This document shows, piece after piece, positions 18,303-26,357 of a stretch of 64,000 bases of DNA. The notes under the pieces were generated by a model. The model was not told the origin of the DNA and made no database searches. It saw only the letters and a program-made list of their open reading frames with translations. Location: NCBI GenBank assembly GCA_031290985.1, contig JARLJW010000023.1, positions 51,522-115,521 on the forward strand, written 5' to 3'. The position numbers were made by a program, and so were the translations under genes. How positions within the stretch are numbered: position 1 is the stretch's first letter; each line of letters starts with the position of its first letter. The DNA comes from Verrucomicrobiia bacterium. GTDB lineage: Bacteria; Verrucomicrobiota; Verrucomicrobiia; Limisphaerales; UBA11358.

Positions 18303-19715
18303 ATGAATAAAACTGCAAAACCCGACGAATACGATTTTCTGGTGCTCGGCAGCGGCGAGGCTGGAAAATATCTGGCCTGGACTGTGGCGAAACAAGGCAA
18401 ACGCGTGGCCGTGATTGAGCGGAAGTACGTCGGCGGCTCCTGTCCCAACATCGCCTGCCTTCCAAGCAAGAACATCATCCATAGCGCCAAGGTGGCTTCT
18501 TATTTTTTCCGCAGCCAGGAATTCGGGATCACCAAGGACAACTGTAAAATTGACATGACGGCTGTGCGCGACCGCAAGCGCAAGATGGTGGATGGCCTTG
18601 TGGAAGTGCACCTCGCCAACTACAAGGCAAGTGGGGCGGAATTGCTCCTGGGCTCGGGTCGTTTTACCGCGCCCAAGACCATTGAACTTACGCTGCCCGA
18701 TGGGGGCAAGCGCCTGCTTCGTGGTGCGAAGATCATCATCAGCACCGGCTCGCGGGCAACCATTGATCCAATCCCCGGCCTGCTCGAAGCCAATCCGCTC
18801 ACCCATGTTGAGGCGCTGGAATTAGACCATATTCCGGAGCATCTCATAATTATTGGCGGTGGATACATCGGACTCGAATTTGCCCAAGCGATGCGGCGGT
18901 TTGGCAGCCGGGTAACCGTCATTGACCGGAACGCACGCCTGCTGCACCGGGAGGATGAGGATGTCTCCGAAGCACTCCACACGCTTTGCCAAGATGAAGG
19001 AATTGAAATTGTCACCCGCGCCAGAGTCACCCGCGTCGAGGGAAAGTCCGGACAAGCGGTGAAAATTTACGCGTCTCAAGCCGGCTCGGAAACCGTGCTG
19101 GAAGGCACGCATATCCTGGTTGCCGCTGGCCGGACACCGAACACGAAAGACATCGGTTTGGAACTGGCCGGGATCGAAACCACCGACCGCGGCCACATCA
19201 AGGTCAACGAGCGTCTGGAAACGACCGCGTCCGATGTTTGGGCGGTGGGCGATTGTGCCGGCAGCCCACAGTTCACGCACATCGCGTTTGATGATTTTCG
19301 CATTGTCCGCGACAACCTCGCCGGCGGCAATCGCGTGACCACCGGTCGACAGGTTCCATTCTGCCTCTTCACCGATCCGGAACTAGCCCGGATTGGCCTG
19401 AGTGAATCCGAAGCCAAGGCCCGTGGCATTCCCTATCGGCCGGCAAAAATTCCGATGGCCGCAGTTCTCCGGACACGCACGTTGTCCGAAACGCGCGGTT
19501 TCATGAAGGCGCTGTTGGCGACCGACAGCGATCGGATTCTCGGGTTTACCGCATTTGGGATCGAAGCCGGTGAACTACTGGCCGCAGTTCAAGTCACGAT
19601 GGCCGCGGGGCTGCCTTACACGGTTTTGCGCGACGCCATCTTCACTCATCCAACCATGAACGAAGGCCTCGTCACGCTTTTTTCCAACGTGCCGCCAGTT
19701 TCCAAATCCAACTGA
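18303..19715 (+). CDS. FAD-dependent pyridine nucleotide-disulfide oxidoreductase (mercuric reductase-like)
   Basis: A 470-residue flavoprotein. FAD-binding DFLVLGSGEAGKYLA, redox-active pair C47-PNIA-C52, NAD-binding GGGYIGLEFAQ and the second FAD motif VWAVGDCAGSPQFTH are all present, with a C-terminal dimerisation domain ending near HPTMNEGL. The family includes mercuric reductase, lipoamide dehydrogenase and glutathione reductase; the GGSCPNIACLPSK form is seen in mercuric-reductase-like proteins of unknown substrate. No vicinal C-terminal CC pair and no merR/merT genes are nearby, so mercury as substrate is doubtful. The DUF302 gene follows 3 bp later. Confidence 0.9.
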   Translation: MNKTAKPDEYDFLVLGSGEAGKYLAWTVAKQGKRVAVIERKYVGGSCPNIACLPSKNIIHSAKVASYFFRSQEFGITKDNCKIDMTAVRDRKRKMVDGLVEVHLANYKASGAELLLGSGRFTAPKTIELTLPDGGKRLLRGAKIIISTGSRATIDPIPGLLEANPLTHVEALELDHIPEHLIIIGGGYIGLEFAQAMRRFGSRVTVIDRNARLLHREDEDVSEALHTLCQDEGIEIVTRARVTRVEGKSGQAVKIYASQAGSETVLEGTHILVAAGRTPNTKDIGLELAGIETTDRGHIKVNERLETTASDVWAVGDCAGSPQFTHIAFDDFRIVRDNLAGGNRVTTGRQVPFCLFTDPELARIGLSESEAKARGIPYRPAKIPMAAVLRTRTLSETRGFMKALLATDSDRILGFTAFGIEAGELLAAVQVTMAAGLPYTVLRDAIFTHPTMNEGLVTLFSNVPPVSKSN

Positions 19716-19718
19716 ATT

Positions 19719-20096
19719 ATGAACCCCACCGGCATCATTGACCTGCCCTGCAAACATCCGGTAGCCGAAACCGCTGACCGGCTCGAAGCGCTGCTGAAAT
19801 ACAAGGGCATGAAAATCTTCGCGCGCATTGATCAGGCTGCGGAGGCAATGGCCGTCGGCTTGACCATGCGGTCGATGGTGCTGGTGATTTTTGGCGACCC
19901 CAAGACAGGCACTCCGCTGATGAACCGTAATCCGAGTCTCGCCATGGATTTGCCGCTCAAGGCGCTGGCTTGGGAATCGGCGGATGGCAAGGTTTGGTTG
20001 AGCTACAACAGCCCCGAATTTTTGAAGCAGCGACACAACTTGGAGGTGATCCCTTTTGGTGCATTGGCAGGGCTGCTGCAAGCGGCCACGCAATAG
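19719..20096 (+). CDS. DUF302 family protein
   Basis: A 125-residue single-domain protein. The pattern VAETADRLEALLKYKGMKIFARIDQAAEA, then LVIFGDPKTGTPLM and PLKALAWE, is the DUF302 fold. Family members often occur beside redox enzymes, thioredoxin-like proteins or metal-stress genes; their role is not settled. It is 3 bp downstream of the flavin disulfide reductase and ends the plus-strand detoxification run. Confidence 0.9.
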   Translation: MNPTGIIDLPCKHPVAETADRLEALLKYKGMKIFARIDQAAEAMAVGLTMRSMVLVIFGDPKTGTPLMNRNPSLAMDLPLKALAWESADGKVWLSYNSPEFLKQRHNLEVIPFGALAGLLQAATQ

Positions 20097-20437
20097 AATG
20101 GCGGACAAACGATTACTTTTGTTCAAGCTTTCACCCAAAAATTTTAATTTAATGGTGATAATGCGCATCCCGAACGCACATTATGGTGACGAGCAGGAGA
20201 TTTATTCTTCCACCGTGGTCGCTGGTGGTTATCGCTCGGAGACAAGCCAAGCCTTGATGTCCCGCCACGCTTAGCTTTGACCAGCTCAAACATTTCCCAC
20301 CACTAGATTACTCGCAGGCTTCAGCGGGGAAAAATGGTGAAATGCCAGTAGGGAACCACGCTGGCTGCCATGATCTCTTTTATCTGGCGCTAAAGCGGCG
20401 CTAAAAGTTATTAAACTCATAAACACCCTGTGTTTAT

Positions 20438-20465
20438 TGGAGCGGGTGAAGGGAATCGAACCCTT
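20438..20465 (-). pseudogene. tRNA-Gly 3'-end fragment (possible att site)
   Basis: Read on the minus strand it is a T-arm AAGGG-TTCGATT-CCCTT, then CACCCGC, discriminator T and CCA. This is the 3' end expected of a bacterial tRNA-Gly (acceptor GCGGGTG/CACCCGC, U73). The 5' part of the tRNA is absent: the adjacent sequence cannot form D and anticodon arms. A hairpin follows the CCA end on the minus strand (ATAAACA / TGTTTAT at 20419-20437), as a native tRNA terminator would. Such 3' fragments are left by integrases that use tRNA genes. No integrase is in the window. Confidence 0.65.
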
Positions 20466-20629
20466 GCAATCCAGTGCAACTCTTTGCAACAACTTGCGCG
20501 CAGACCTTGGCACCACGTTACGCACCCGATAGAAAGTCCGTCGAAGCCGCGAGAGCAGGCAGCGTTTCTTTGGACTGCGGAAGCCTCCGAATCGCTTTCC
20601 ACAAAGTTCGTCGCTGATGCGAGTTGAGG

Positions 20630-20652
20630 CGCACCAGAATGCGTGCCCCCCT
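20630..20652 (+). repeat. 23-bp direct repeat, right copy
   Basis: A perfect match to 14520-14542 in the same orientation. It lies about 165 bp right of the tRNA-Gly fragment. See the left copy for the shared sequence. Confidence 0.8.
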
Positions 20653-20681
20653 GTTCCGTACCGTTTGCCGGGCTTTGATAA

Positions 20682-21119
20682 ATGAGCTATCCTATCTGCG
20701 TGCCGGTAACCAAGCCATGGGAATTCAAGCTGCTCTACGACGGGCAATGTCCCATGTGCCGGCGCGAAGTGGAATGGTTGCGCCGCCGCAACCACGAAGA
20801 ACGGCTGGCCTTTGAGGACATCTCGCTACCGGGCTTTGAAGCCGTGCGTTACGGCCTGACACAGGAAGAGGTACTGAGCGTGATGCATGGCGTTTATCCC
20901 GGCGGCCGCATCATCACCAAAGTGGCGGCCTTCCGGCAGGCTTACCAATGCGTCGGCTTGGGCTGGCTGCTGGCACCCACAGATTGGCCGCTGTTGCGCG
21001 GTCTTTTCAATTGGGGCTATGAACGATTCGCCCGCAATCGCGTGGCCATGGGCAGACTCTTCGGCGGCCCGGCGTGTCCCGATGGTGCCTGCGAGGTTCC
21101 CCCGCGAAAAACCCCGTAA
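20682..21119 (+). CDS. DCC-family thiol-disulfide oxidoreductase (DUF393)
   Basis: A 145-residue protein with the family motif LLYDGQCPMCRREVEWL (D20, C23, C26), a thioredoxin-like active site. The later segment RIITKVAAFRQAYQCVGLGWLL is also typical of DUF393. Proteins of this family are predicted thiol-disulfide oxidoreductases; no precise substrate is known. It stands alone, convergent with the ABC permease gene (4 bp apart). Confidence 0.9.
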   Translation: MSYPICVPVTKPWEFKLLYDGQCPMCRREVEWLRRRNHEERLAFEDISLPGFEAVRYGLTQEEVLSVMHGVYPGGRIITKVAAFRQAYQCVGLGWLLAPTDWPLLRGLFNWGYERFARNRVAMGRLFGGPACPDGACEVPPRKTP

Positions 21120-21123
21120 AATT

Positions 21124-22263
21124 TCAATCGAGCGTCTGCCGGTAGCGCTTGATGCCGATGGTCAGCATCACCACGAGAAATAGCGCGATCGGCCACAGGT
21201 CCGGCGCACATTCGGTGAGGCCATTGCCTTTCAACAGGATGCCGCGCACGATGCGGAGAAAATGCGTGAGCGGCAGGCATTCGCCGATGTCCTGCGCCCA
21301 GCCGGGCATCCCGCGGAAGGGAAACATGTAGCCCGACAACAGGATGTTGGGCAGGAAGAAAAACATGCCCATCTGCATCGCCTGGCGCTGGTTTTGCGCC
21401 AGCGTGGAAAACGTGATGCCCACCGCGAGGTGCGCCACGATGAACAGCAGCGCCAGCACCAGCAGCAACGGCACGCTGCCCACGATGGGCACGCTGAACA
21501 AGAATTTCGCCGCCACCAGGATCAGGAGCACCTGGATGTAGCCGACCATGATGTAGGGAACGATCTTGCCCATGATGACTTCGCCGGGGTGCACCGGCGT
21601 GGACAGGAGGTTTTCCATTGTGCCGCTCTCGCGCTCGCGCGTGATGGCCAGGCCGGTGAACATCACCATGGTCATGGTCAGGATCACCGCCATCAGGCCG
21701 GGGACGATGTTGTACTGGCTGATGTTCTCCGGGTTGTAATGCTGGTGCGTGGTGATGGTGAAGGGCGCGGGCCCGGCGCGCAATTTCGCCAGCGGCCCGG
21801 TGAGGTCGCGGTTCACCACCGTCAGGGCAAGCTGGTTGATGGCCGACATCGCAAAACCCACGGCGGCCGGGTCGGTCGCATCCGCCTCGAGCAGCAGGTC
21901 CGGCTTCTCCCCGCGCAACAGCTTCCGCGAAAAATCCACCGGCACGGTCACGGCGAACTGAACCTTGCCCTCGGCGAGCATGGTTTTGATCTCGTCTTCG
22001 CTGCGGGCCTCGCGCGTGATGTCGAAATAGCTGCTGTTGCGCAACGCCCACACGATGGTGCGCGAGAACTGGCTGTTGTCCGCCGCGTAAACCGCCGTCG
22101 GCAGATGCTTCGGGTTCGAGTTGATGGCGTAGCCGAACAGCGTCAACTGGATCAGCGGGATGCCGATCATCATCGCAAACGTCATCCGGTCGCGCCGCAT
22201 CTGGATGAACTCCTTGATGACGACCGCCCAGAAACGGCGCACGTTGAAGGCGTATCTTTTCAT
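21124..22263 (-). CDS. ABC-2 type efflux permease (YbhS/YbhR-like)
   Basis: A 379-residue inner-membrane permease. One N-terminal helix (MTFAMMIGIPLIQLTLFGYAIN) is followed by a large periplasmic domain of about 150 residues and five C-terminal helices, with the ABC-2 motif ERESGTMENLLSTPV. This is the YbhS/YbhR/YhhJ topology. With the ATPase and HlyD protein upstream it forms a drug or solute efflux pump; TolC encoded nearby would complete the channel. ATG at 22263 is chosen; the upstream frame is repeat DNA. A single permease gene suggests a homodimer. Confidence 0.9.
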   Translation of the reverse strand: MKRYAFNVRRFWAVVIKEFIQMRRDRMTFAMMIGIPLIQLTLFGYAINSNPKHLPTAVYAADNSQFSRTIVWALRNSSYFDITREARSEDEIKTMLAEGKVQFAVTVPVDFSRKLLRGEKPDLLLEADATDPAAVGFAMSAINQLALTVVNRDLTGPLAKLRAGPAPFTITTHQHYNPENISQYNIVPGLMAVILTMTMVMFTGLAITRERESGTMENLLSTPVHPGEVIMGKIVPYIMVGYIQVLLILVAAKFLFSVPIVGSVPLLLVLALLFIVAHLAVGITFSTLAQNQRQAMQMGMFFFLPNILLSGYMFPFRGMPGWAQDIGECLPLTHFLRIVRGILLKGNGLTECAPDLWPIALFLVVMLTIGIKRYRQTLD

Positions 22264-22348
22264 GCGGACGCCCTTCGCGAAGAAATGACGAATGACGAAT
22301 GACGAATGGACACATGCCATTCGCCGTTCGTCATTTGGAATTCTTTAG
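22264..22348. repeat. Short tandem repeat between ABC genes
   Basis: The spacer between the permease and ATPase genes holds tandem ATGACGA units (around 22286-22306) and a partly complementary CGTTCGTCATTTGG further left. It is typical intergenic repeat DNA of this genome. Confidence 0.5.
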
Positions 22349-23278
22349 TCATTGCGCAAAATTATCCTTCGCCGTGTCCATCAGGCTGATGAACACGTCT
22401 TCGAGGCCGGCTTCAATTTTGGTCCAGTGATGCGCATTGGTCATGAACGGGGCGATGCTGGCGCGCAGTTTTTCCGCATCCCGCCCGCTCACGTGGATCG
22501 TCGTGCCAAAGGCCACCACTTGTTCCACGCCCGGCAGGCCGCGGATTTTATCCTCCAGCGCCGGGAGGTTTTCGCCGAAAACTTCCCATGTGGTGAGCCC
22601 GCCGGCCTTGACGACCTCGTCCACCGTGCCGCGCGCGAGCAGGTTGCCGTAAGCGATGTACGCGAGGCGGTGGCAGCGCGAGGCCTCGTCCATGTAATGC
22701 GTCGTGATGAGCACCGTCAGGCCGCCGGCCGCGAGCCGGTGAAGTTCATCCCAGAAATCGCGGCGGGCCTTCGGATCCACGCCCGCCGTCGGCTCGTCCA
22801 GCAGGAGCAGTTGCGGCTCGTGGATGAGGCAGGCCGCCAGCGCCAGCCGCTGCTTCCAGCCGCCGGAAAGCGAGCCGGCCAGTTGACTGCGCCGCTCGAC
22901 CATGCCCAGCCGTTCCAGGCTTTTTTCCACCGCCGCCTTGCGCCCCGGAATCTCATAAAGCCGCGCGATGAAGTCGAGGTTCTCCTGGATGCTCAGATCC
23001 TCGTAGAAGGAGAATTTTTGGGTCATGTAACCAACGCGCTTTTTGATCGTGGCGGAGTCCTTGCGGAAATCCAGGCCGAGACACTGGCCGCTGCCGCCAT
23101 CCGGCGTGAGCAGGCCGCAGAGCATCCGCAAAAAAGTGGTCTTGCCGCTGCCGTTCGGGCCCAGAAACCCGTAGATTTCGCCCGGCCGCACCTGCATGTC
23201 GATGTTATTGACCACGGTGCGCGTGCCGAAACGCTTCGTCACGCCGCGCACATCGATGGCAAAATCGCTTGCGCTCAT
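22349..23278 (-). CDS. ABC transporter ATP-binding protein (YbhF-like)
   Basis: A 309-residue single ATPase domain. Walker A GPNGSGKTT, Q-loop YMTQKFSFY, signature LSGGWKQRLALA, Walker B LLLLDEPTAGVD and switch His (ITTHYMDEA) are all intact. A C-terminal extension of the multidrug CcmA/YbhF type follows. It powers the permease encoded just downstream. The stop of the HlyD gene lies 2 bp upstream, so the three are one operon opposite a TetR regulator, the same order as ybhGFSR with ybiH/cecR in E. coli, but with one permease and one ATPase domain. Confidence 0.93.
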   Translation of the reverse strand: MSASDFAIDVRGVTKRFGTRTVVNNIDMQVRPGEIYGFLGPNGSGKTTFLRMLCGLLTPDGGSGQCLGLDFRKDSATIKKRVGYMTQKFSFYEDLSIQENLDFIARLYEIPGRKAAVEKSLERLGMVERRSQLAGSLSGGWKQRLALAACLIHEPQLLLLDEPTAGVDPKARRDFWDELHRLAAGGLTVLITTHYMDEASRCHRLAYIAYGNLLARGTVDEVVKAGGLTTWEVFGENLPALEDKIRGLPGVEQVVAFGTTIHVSGRDAEKLRASIAPFMTNAHHWTKIEAGLEDVFISLMDTAKDNFAQ

Positions 23279-23280
23279 GG

Positions 23281-24093
23281 TTACGGCAGTTGCACATCCA
23301 CCGGCTGGCCGGGCCGCAGTTCCGGCGCGTCCGCGGCGGAAAATTTCGCCTCGATCATGAAGACCAGGTTGGCGCGCGTTTCGCGGCTGAAGATCACCGG
23401 CGGCGTGTATTCCGACTGCGTGGAGATGTAATTGATCGTCGCGGCATACGTTTTGCCGGTGCCATCAAAGGTCACGTTGGCGGTCGCGCCGATCTTGACC
23501 AGGGGCAGGGAGGCCTGCGGCACGAAGAAGCGCACCTTCAGATTTTCCGGCGGCAGCAGGGCGATCACGGGATTTCCCGCCGCGACCCATTCGCCCTGGC
23601 GATACAGGGTGTCCTGCACAAAAGCGTTGGTCGGCGCGGCCTGCTGTTTCTGGTCGAACGACCATCTGGCCTTGTCGAGCGCGGCCGCCTGCGCCGCGAC
23701 TTGGGCCGCGGCGGCGTCACGGTCGGTCCGGGCCTTGTCGAGTTCCTCGGCGGAGACGACGGCGGACGGGCTTTCGCGCAGCTCTTTGCGCCGCTGATAG
23801 GTTGACTCGGCCATGTCCTGGCTCGACTTGGCCTGCGCGAGATTTTTCTCCGCCTGATCCAGCATGGCGGCCTCGGACTGGCGCTCCAGTTCAAACAACA
23901 ACTGCCCGGCTTTCACCGTGTCACCGCGCGCGACGGCCAGCCGGGCGAGCGCCCCGCCGAGCGGCGACGCGACATAAACGTATTCACCCTCGACGTAGCC
24001 CTGGAAGGTGCCGGGCGGTTTGCCGGAGCAACCGGCCAGCGCCGCCGCGAGCAGGGTGACGCTAAAAAACGCTAAAAATCGGCTCATTTTCAT
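23281..24093 (-). CDS. HlyD-family membrane fusion lipoprotein (YbhG-like)
   Basis: A 270-residue periplasmic adaptor. The signal ends in the lipobox LAGC (Cys 22), so it is probably lipid-anchored. A lipoyl half (VASPLGGALARLAVARGDTV) is followed by a long coiled-coil hairpin rich in Ala/Gln/Lys (about 70-150) and the second lipoyl/beta-barrel half (PENLKVRFFVPQASL). It links the inner-membrane ABC pump to an outer-membrane channel such as the TolC homologue encoded at 24.9 kb. First gene of the operon; its promoter faces the tetR gene. Confidence 0.92.
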   Translation of the reverse strand: MKMSRFLAFFSVTLLAAALAGCSGKPPGTFQGYVEGEYVYVASPLGGALARLAVARGDTVKAGQLLFELERQSEAAMLDQAEKNLAQAKSSQDMAESTYQRRKELRESPSAVVSAEELDKARTDRDAAAAQVAAQAAALDKARWSFDQKQQAAPTNAFVQDTLYRQGEWVAAGNPVIALLPPENLKVRFFVPQASLPLVKIGATANVTFDGTGKTYAATINYISTQSEYTPPVIFSRETRANLVFMIEAKFSAADAPELRPGQPVDVQLP

Positions 24094-24140
24094 GGAAATA
24101 TCGGTTGGCGGGAACAAAGAACGAAATTTTTATTGACGTG

Positions 24141-24169
24141 TCAAACAAATGTTTGAATCTTGTGTTTGA
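24141..24169. promoter_or_regulatory. Candidate TetR operator in divergent promoter
   Basis: A perfect 16-bp palindrome TCAAACAAATGTTTGA (24141-24156) is followed by one more GTTTGA half-site (24164-24169), directly upstream of the tetR start and between the divergent hlyD and tetR genes. Position and symmetry fit an operator for the TetR protein; binding is inferred. Confidence 0.65.
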
Positions 24170-24172
24170 AAC

Positions 24173-24838
24173 GTGAGAAGCAAATCAGAAATCGAGGCGG
24201 TCGCGCCCAGCCATGATGAGACGCGGCAACTGCTATTGGAAGCGGCGGGCGAAGTGTTCGCCGAGGCGGGCTTCCGCAACGCCACCGTCCGCGAGATCTG
24301 CCGGCGCGCCGGCGCGAACATCGCCGCGGTCAATTATCATTTCGGCGACAAGGAGCAGCTTTATTCCGAAGTGCTGCGCTATTCGCACGGCAAGATGCTG
24401 GAAAAATACCCGGCGCTGCTGGGCCTGCCCGCGGAGGCGCCGCCGGAAAAGAAGCTGCATGCGTTCGTCCTGTCGCTGCTGCTCCGGATTTTTGACACGG
24501 GGCCGACCTCGTGGCACGGTCGCCTGATGGCGCGGGAGATGATCGAGCCAACGGCGGCGCTGGACTCGCTGGTGGAAGAACGCATCCGGCCGATGTCCAT
24601 CCAGCTCGGGCAGATTGTCGGTGAAATCCTCAACCGGCCGCCCACGGACGAAGGCGTGCGGATGTGCGCGTTTAGCGTGGTGAGCCAGTGCACCTTTTAC
24701 AAGCATTGCAGCCCTGTGATGGAGCGGCTGTTTCCGAAGCAGCCCGACATGGACCCGGTCGCCATCGGGCACATTGCCGACCACGTCACCAAGTTTTCGC
24801 TGGCGGCGTTGAAAAGTTTTGTTGAAAAGAAGCGTTGA
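24173..24838 (+). CDS. TetR/AcrR family regulator (CecR/YbiH-like)
   Basis: A 221-residue repressor. The N-terminal helix-turn-helix (about 18-65) contains EVFAEAGFRNATVREICRRAG and VNYHFGDKEQLY. The C-terminal ligand domain with YFK-like core (MAREMIEPTAALDSLVEE) resembles the CecR/YbiH group. It starts with GTG at 24173, just after the candidate operator, and faces the hlyD-ABC operon, so it likely represses that pump and itself. The TolC gene follows 11 bp later in the same transcript, so export channel and regulator are coexpressed. Confidence 0.92.
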   Translation: MRSKSEIEAVAPSHDETRQLLLEAAGEVFAEAGFRNATVREICRRAGANIAAVNYHFGDKEQLYSEVLRYSHGKMLEKYPALLGLPAEAPPEKKLHAFVLSLLLRIFDTGPTSWHGRLMAREMIEPTAALDSLVEERIRPMSIQLGQIVGEILNRPPTDEGVRMCAFSVVSQCTFYKHCSPVMERLFPKQPDMDPVAIGHIADHVTKFSLAALKSFVEKKR

Positions 24839-24849
24839 ATTTTTGGATT

Positions 24850-26205
24850 ATGAATAAAATGAAGCTGATTTTTCCGGGGTTGTTCGTGTTGCTGGCGGCA
24901 AGCCTGTGCGCGGCCGCCGACACCAATACAGTTGTGCCGGCGTGGCTGTCCCGCCCGCTTTCGCTGGCGGATGCGCTGAACACCGCGCTCATCCAAAACG
25001 CCACGATTCTCAAGGCGAAGAACGACTTCGAGGCCTCGCAGGGGCTGGTCATCTCGACGCGCGCGGTGGCCCTGCCACAGGTGACGGCGGGTGGCCAGTA
25101 TGAGGATGAACAAAAGACGCTTGTGCAAAATTTCCCGGGCAATACCTCGCCCCAGCCACATCAAACCTGGAGCACAGACATCCAGATTTCCCAGACGATC
25201 TATGACGGCGGCAAATCCATTGCCGCCCTGCGGTCGGCCAGCGTGACAAAAAAACAAGCTGTTGCCATTTACCAGACGGCCGTGGCGGACACCTTGTTGC
25301 AGGTGCGGCTGGCCTACTACAGCGTGCTGCTGGCCGAACAGCAGATTGTCGTGAACGAAGCGTCCGTGAAATTGTTGCAAAAGGAACTTGAGGACCAGCA
25401 GCATCGCCTGGATGCCGGCACGGTGCCGAAATTCAACGTCCTGCGCGCCGAGGTGGCGGTGGCGAATCAGCGGCCGGCCCTGATCCAGGCGCGCAACAGC
25501 TATCGCATCGCCAAAAACAACCTGGCGAACCTGCTCGGTTATAATTTGCCGCGCGAAATCTGGGAGGACATCCCGTTTAACCTGACCGACGGCTTCGACA
25601 CCGCGCCCATGCAGGTGAACCTGCCGGATGCCATCCAGGAGGCGTTGCAAAAGCGGACGGAACTCGAGACACTGCGCCGCACCGTTGACCTGCAAAAGTT
25701 AAACGTCGTCAGCGCGCGCTCCGGCTATCAGCCGGCCGTCTCCGTTTTTGCCGGGTATGACTGGAATAGTTCGCAATTTGCCAGCGATCTGGGCGATCAC
25801 TTTAGAGGCTGGGTGGCGGGTGCGAAACTGGACTGGGCCATTTTTGATGGTGGCACCACCTACGGCCGGACCAAGACGGCGAAGGCGCAGTTGGAAAAAG
25901 CCAAGACCGACCTGACCGACCAGCAGCGCCAGATCGAACTCGGCGTGCGCACTGCGTATTCCGACCTGGTGCAGGCCCGCGAAACCCTCGAATCGCAGGA
26001 AAAAGTGCAGGAAGAGGCGGAAGAAGCCTTGCGCGAGGCGAATGCCCGCGCCGAGGCCGGCACCGGCACCCAACTGGATGTGCTGGATGCCGAGACGTCG
26101 CTCACGCAATCGCGCACCACGCAGATCACGGCTGAACACGATTACGCCGCCGCCCGCGCCAGCTTCGAGCGCGCCATTGGCAAGGACCTGGCGCCGGTGA
26201 AGTGA
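24850..26205 (+). CDS. TolC-family outer membrane efflux protein
   Basis: A 451-residue outer-membrane factor. A signal peptide (LIFPGLFVLLAASLCAAA) is followed by two OEP repeats, each with long helices; LSLADALNTALIQNATILKAK and LNVVSARSGYQPAVSVFAGY mark the starts of the helical parts. Three of these would form the channel-tunnel through the outer membrane and periplasm for the ABC/HlyD pump encoded on the other strand. A TTG start at 24835 is possible; ATG 24850 (or 24859) is more likely. It follows the tetR gene by 11 bp. Confidence 0.92.
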   Translation: MNKMKLIFPGLFVLLAASLCAAADTNTVVPAWLSRPLSLADALNTALIQNATILKAKNDFEASQGLVISTRAVALPQVTAGGQYEDEQKTLVQNFPGNTSPQPHQTWSTDIQISQTIYDGGKSIAALRSASVTKKQAVAIYQTAVADTLLQVRLAYYSVLLAEQQIVVNEASVKLLQKELEDQQHRLDAGTVPKFNVLRAEVAVANQRPALIQARNSYRIAKNNLANLLGYNLPREIWEDIPFNLTDGFDTAPMQVNLPDAIQEALQKRTELETLRRTVDLQKLNVVSARSGYQPAVSVFAGYDWNSSQFASDLGDHFRGWVAGAKLDWAIFDGGTTYGRTKTAKAQLEKAKTDLTDQQRQIELGVRTAYSDLVQARETLESQEKVQEEAEEALREANARAEAGTGTQLDVLDAETSLTQSRTTQITAEHDYAAARASFERAIGKDLAPVK

Positions 26206-26226
26206 ACGGCTGGTCCGCCCGCCAAT

Positions 26227-26327
26227 AAACGCAGAGACGCCGAGGACGCGGAGAGGCGCAGAGGGGGAAGGGGCATGGCCATTAATTTTTCTCGGCGTTA
26301 CTTTGCGTCCTCGGCGTCTCTGCGTTT
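26227..26327. repeat. Long perfect inverted repeat (hairpin) downstream of tolC
   Basis: A perfect 23-bp inverted repeat: 26227-26249 (AAACGCAGAGACGCCGAGG...) and 26305-26327 (...CCTCGGCGTCTCTGCGTTT), with about 55 nt between. It sits between the convergent tolC and prepilin genes and could act as a bidirectional terminator. The sequence is a well-spread intergenic repeat type in this phylum. Confidence 0.75.
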
Positions 26328-26357
26328 TTCCGGCAATTTCGAACTACGGCAGTTTAA

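Larger units (their letters stand above)
20097..20681. other. Gene-free spacer with tRNA fragment and direct repeat
   Basis: No gene is supported here. It contains, in order, a short inverted repeat (20419-20437), a 28-nt tRNA-Gly 3' end (20438-20465), a cluster of TTGCA-type short repeats (20464-20500) and the right copy of a 23-bp direct repeat (20630-20652). This mix suggests an old integration boundary. Confidence 0.6.

Noticed and set aside
18303..19715. Mercury resistance (true merA)
   Set aside because: The flavoprotein lacks a C-terminal Cys pair and there is no merR, merT or merP nearby; a general disulfide reductase is the safer call.
20440..20530. A complete tRNA with a long variable arm (about 92 nt) on the minus strand
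   Set aside because: Only the T-arm and 3' acceptor strand fit. No D-arm or anticodon arm can be drawn and base 1 would not pair with base 72, so only a 3' fragment is called.
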